Assembly (NCBI GenBank): GCA_964427825.1
Contig: CAYRUU010000026.1
Location: 1-12,672 of the forward strand
Direction: 5' to 3'
Length of the DNA stretch: 12,672 nucleotides
DNA from: GCA-2747515 sp964427825
GTDB lineage: Bacteria > Patescibacteriota > Minisyncoccia > Moranbacterales > GCA-2747515
Shown: piece after piece, positions 11,618 to 12,672 of the stretch
Position numbering within the stretch: the stretch's first letter is position 1
Layout of the letters: each line of letters opens with the position of its first letter
Program-made: the position numbers and the translations under genes
The notes under the pieces: generated by a model
Databases searched by the model: none
What the model was told of the DNA's origin: nothing
Seen by the model: the letters and a program-made list of their open reading frames with translations, nothing else

Positions 11618-12672
11618 ATGATGCGAACACATACCTGTGGAGAATTGACGACACAACATGTTGGAGAAAAAGTGACGCTTGCCGGATGGGTGCATCGACG
11701 GCGCGATCACGGTGGCGTGATTTTCATTGACTTGCGCGACCGCTATGGCATCACGCAAATCACATGCGATCCACGTGTGGACGGCGTGGGTATTGCCGAG
11801 ACGCTGCGCAGCGAGTGGGTAGTGCAGGTGGTGGGTGAGGTAGTTGCGCGTCCCGCGGATATGATCAACGACAACGTGGCGACGGGTGCGATTGAGATTT
11901 CCGTGATGCAGATCACAGTCTTGAACACATCCAAGACGCCGCCGTTTGAGGTCGGCGACGACAAGGCGGAGGAAGCAAACGAAAATATCCGTTTGACATA
12001 CCGCTATGTGGATTTGCGTCGCGCGAAACTCCAAAAAATGCTTGCCGACAAAGACCGCTTCATGCGCGCGATGCGGGCGTTTTTTCACGCACGTGGTTTT
12101 CACGAAGTGCAGACGCCGATTCTTGCCAACTCTAGCCCCGAGGGTGCGCGCGATTGGCTTGTGCCGTCACGACTGTATCACGGGAAATTTTACGCCTTGC
12201 CGCAAGCACCGCAGCAGTTCAAGCAACTTTTGATGGTAGGTGGTGTGGACAAGTATTTTCAAATCGCACCATGCTTTCGCGATGAAGATCCGCGCGCCGA
12301 TCGGCATTTTGGGGAGTTTTATCAATTGGATTTTGAGATGAGTTTTGTGGAGCAGGAAGACATTTTGCAGTTGTTGCAGGAGTTGTGGGTGGCGCTTACC
12401 AAAGACTTCAGTACTAAAGAGATTCTCACGGAAGATTTTCCGCGCATCACGTGGCACGATGCCATGCATCGCTATGGTACCGACAAGCCGGATCTGCGAT
12501 TTGGGTTGGAGATCATGGATGTGAGCGCGTTGGTACGTGGGTGCGGGTTTGGTGTGTTTGCGTCCGCCGTGGACGATGGCGGCGTGGTGCATGCGCTGCG
12601 TGTGCCAGACGGTGCAACGCTTTCGCGCAAAAACATCGACGAACTCACAGAAATTGCCAAAGGGAAAGACGC
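11618..12672 (+). CDS. aspS: Aspartyl-tRNA synthetase, bacterial type, 3' end beyond the window
   Basis: AspRS joins aspartate to tRNA-Asp. About 351 codons are present; the frame is open at the window edge. Seen: the N-terminal OB-fold anticodon-binding domain (about 1-105, GWVHRRRDHGG at 23-33), class II motif 1 (GFHEVQTPIL, 160-169), SSPEGARDWLVPSR (172-185), the aspartate/flipping-loop region LPQAPQQFKQLLM (194-206), motif 2 (FRDEDPRADRHFGEF, 220-234; LDFEMSF, 237-243), then the beginning of the bacterial GAD insertion domain (about 274 onward, ALRVPDGATLSRKNIDEL 326-343). Motif 3 lies outside the window. H31 in RRRDHGG matches the residue linked to non-discriminating AspRS enzymes, which also charge tRNA-Asn; discriminating enzymes usually have Leu there. 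ATG 11618 has the context TAACT|ATG; ATG 11621 follows directly. It is controlled by the T-box upstream. Confidence 0.96.
   Translation, partial: MMRTHTCGELTTQHVGEKVTLAGWVHRRRDHGGVIFIDLRDRYGITQITCDPRVDGVGIAETLRSEWVVQVVGEVVARPADMINDNVATGAIEISVMQITVLNTSKTPPFEVGDDKAEEANENIRLTYRYVDLRRAKLQKMLADKDRFMRAMRAFFHARGFHEVQTPILANSSPEGARDWLVPSRLYHGKFYALPQAPQQFKQLLMVGGVDKYFQIAPCFRDEDPRADRHFGEFYQLDFEMSFVEQEDILQLLQELWVALTKDFSTKEILTEDFPRITWHDAMHRYGTDKPDLRFGLEIMDVSALVRGCGFGVFASAVDDGGVVHALRVPDGATLSRKNIDELTEIAKGKD

Noticed and set aside
1..12672. Mobile elements, CRISPR arrays, tRNA or rRNA genes
   Set aside because: I found no transposase or integrase, no spaced direct repeats, and no cloverleaf or rRNA-like sequence.

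Overview
The window reads as a chromosomal stretch of a Candidate Phyla Radiation (Patescibacteria) bacterium, probably Parcubacteria-like. This is inferred from the SecD/SecF type, the mix of envelope genes, the compact layout, the rarity of Shine-Dalgarno motifs and the unfamiliar small proteins; no marker gene here proves it. All genes lie on the + strand and use the standard code: conserved domains have no in-frame TGA, and TGA serves once as a stop. I see no mobile elements, tRNA, rRNA or CRISPR.

Layout: (1) 1-3703 holds a Nudix hydrolase, then secD and secF from a good promoter, then a methionine-rich small protein. SecD carries a parvulin-type prolyl isomerase segment in place of its extracytoplasmic head, and the order of that segment looks circularly permuted. 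(2) 3704-3986 is non-coding, with an extended -10, a foldable RNA and a hairpin that may be a small RNA gene, then a second extended -10. (3) 3987-8537 is a tightly packed envelope cluster: GT4 glycosyltransferase, LytR-CpsA-Psr (LCP) protein, GT2 glycosyltransferase and S41 C-terminal processing protease. (4) 8534-8881 is groES with a CIRCE operator laid over its promoter; groEL does not follow. (5) 8882-9556 is a strong terminator, a strong promoter, a structured leader of about 145 nt, and an RNase HI-family gene. (6) 9557-11227 is a terminator, a small one-helix membrane protein and a membrane-anchored protein with two thioredoxin-fold domains, one CxxC-active and one that has lost its CxxC. 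(7) 11228-12672 is a terminator, a complete T-box attenuator, and the start of aspS, which runs off the window.

The common theme is protein export and envelope building: SecDF drives late translocation, the SecD isomerase segment and the thioredoxin-like protein would act on emerging or exported proteins, and the glycosyltransferase/LCP/protease cluster would build and trim surface material. Regulation can be read at two points: HrcA/CIRCE heat-shock control of groES, and tRNA-sensing T-box control of aspS. A recurring oddity is that most start codons are immediately preceded by CT (CT|ATG) and lack a Shine-Dalgarno sequence.
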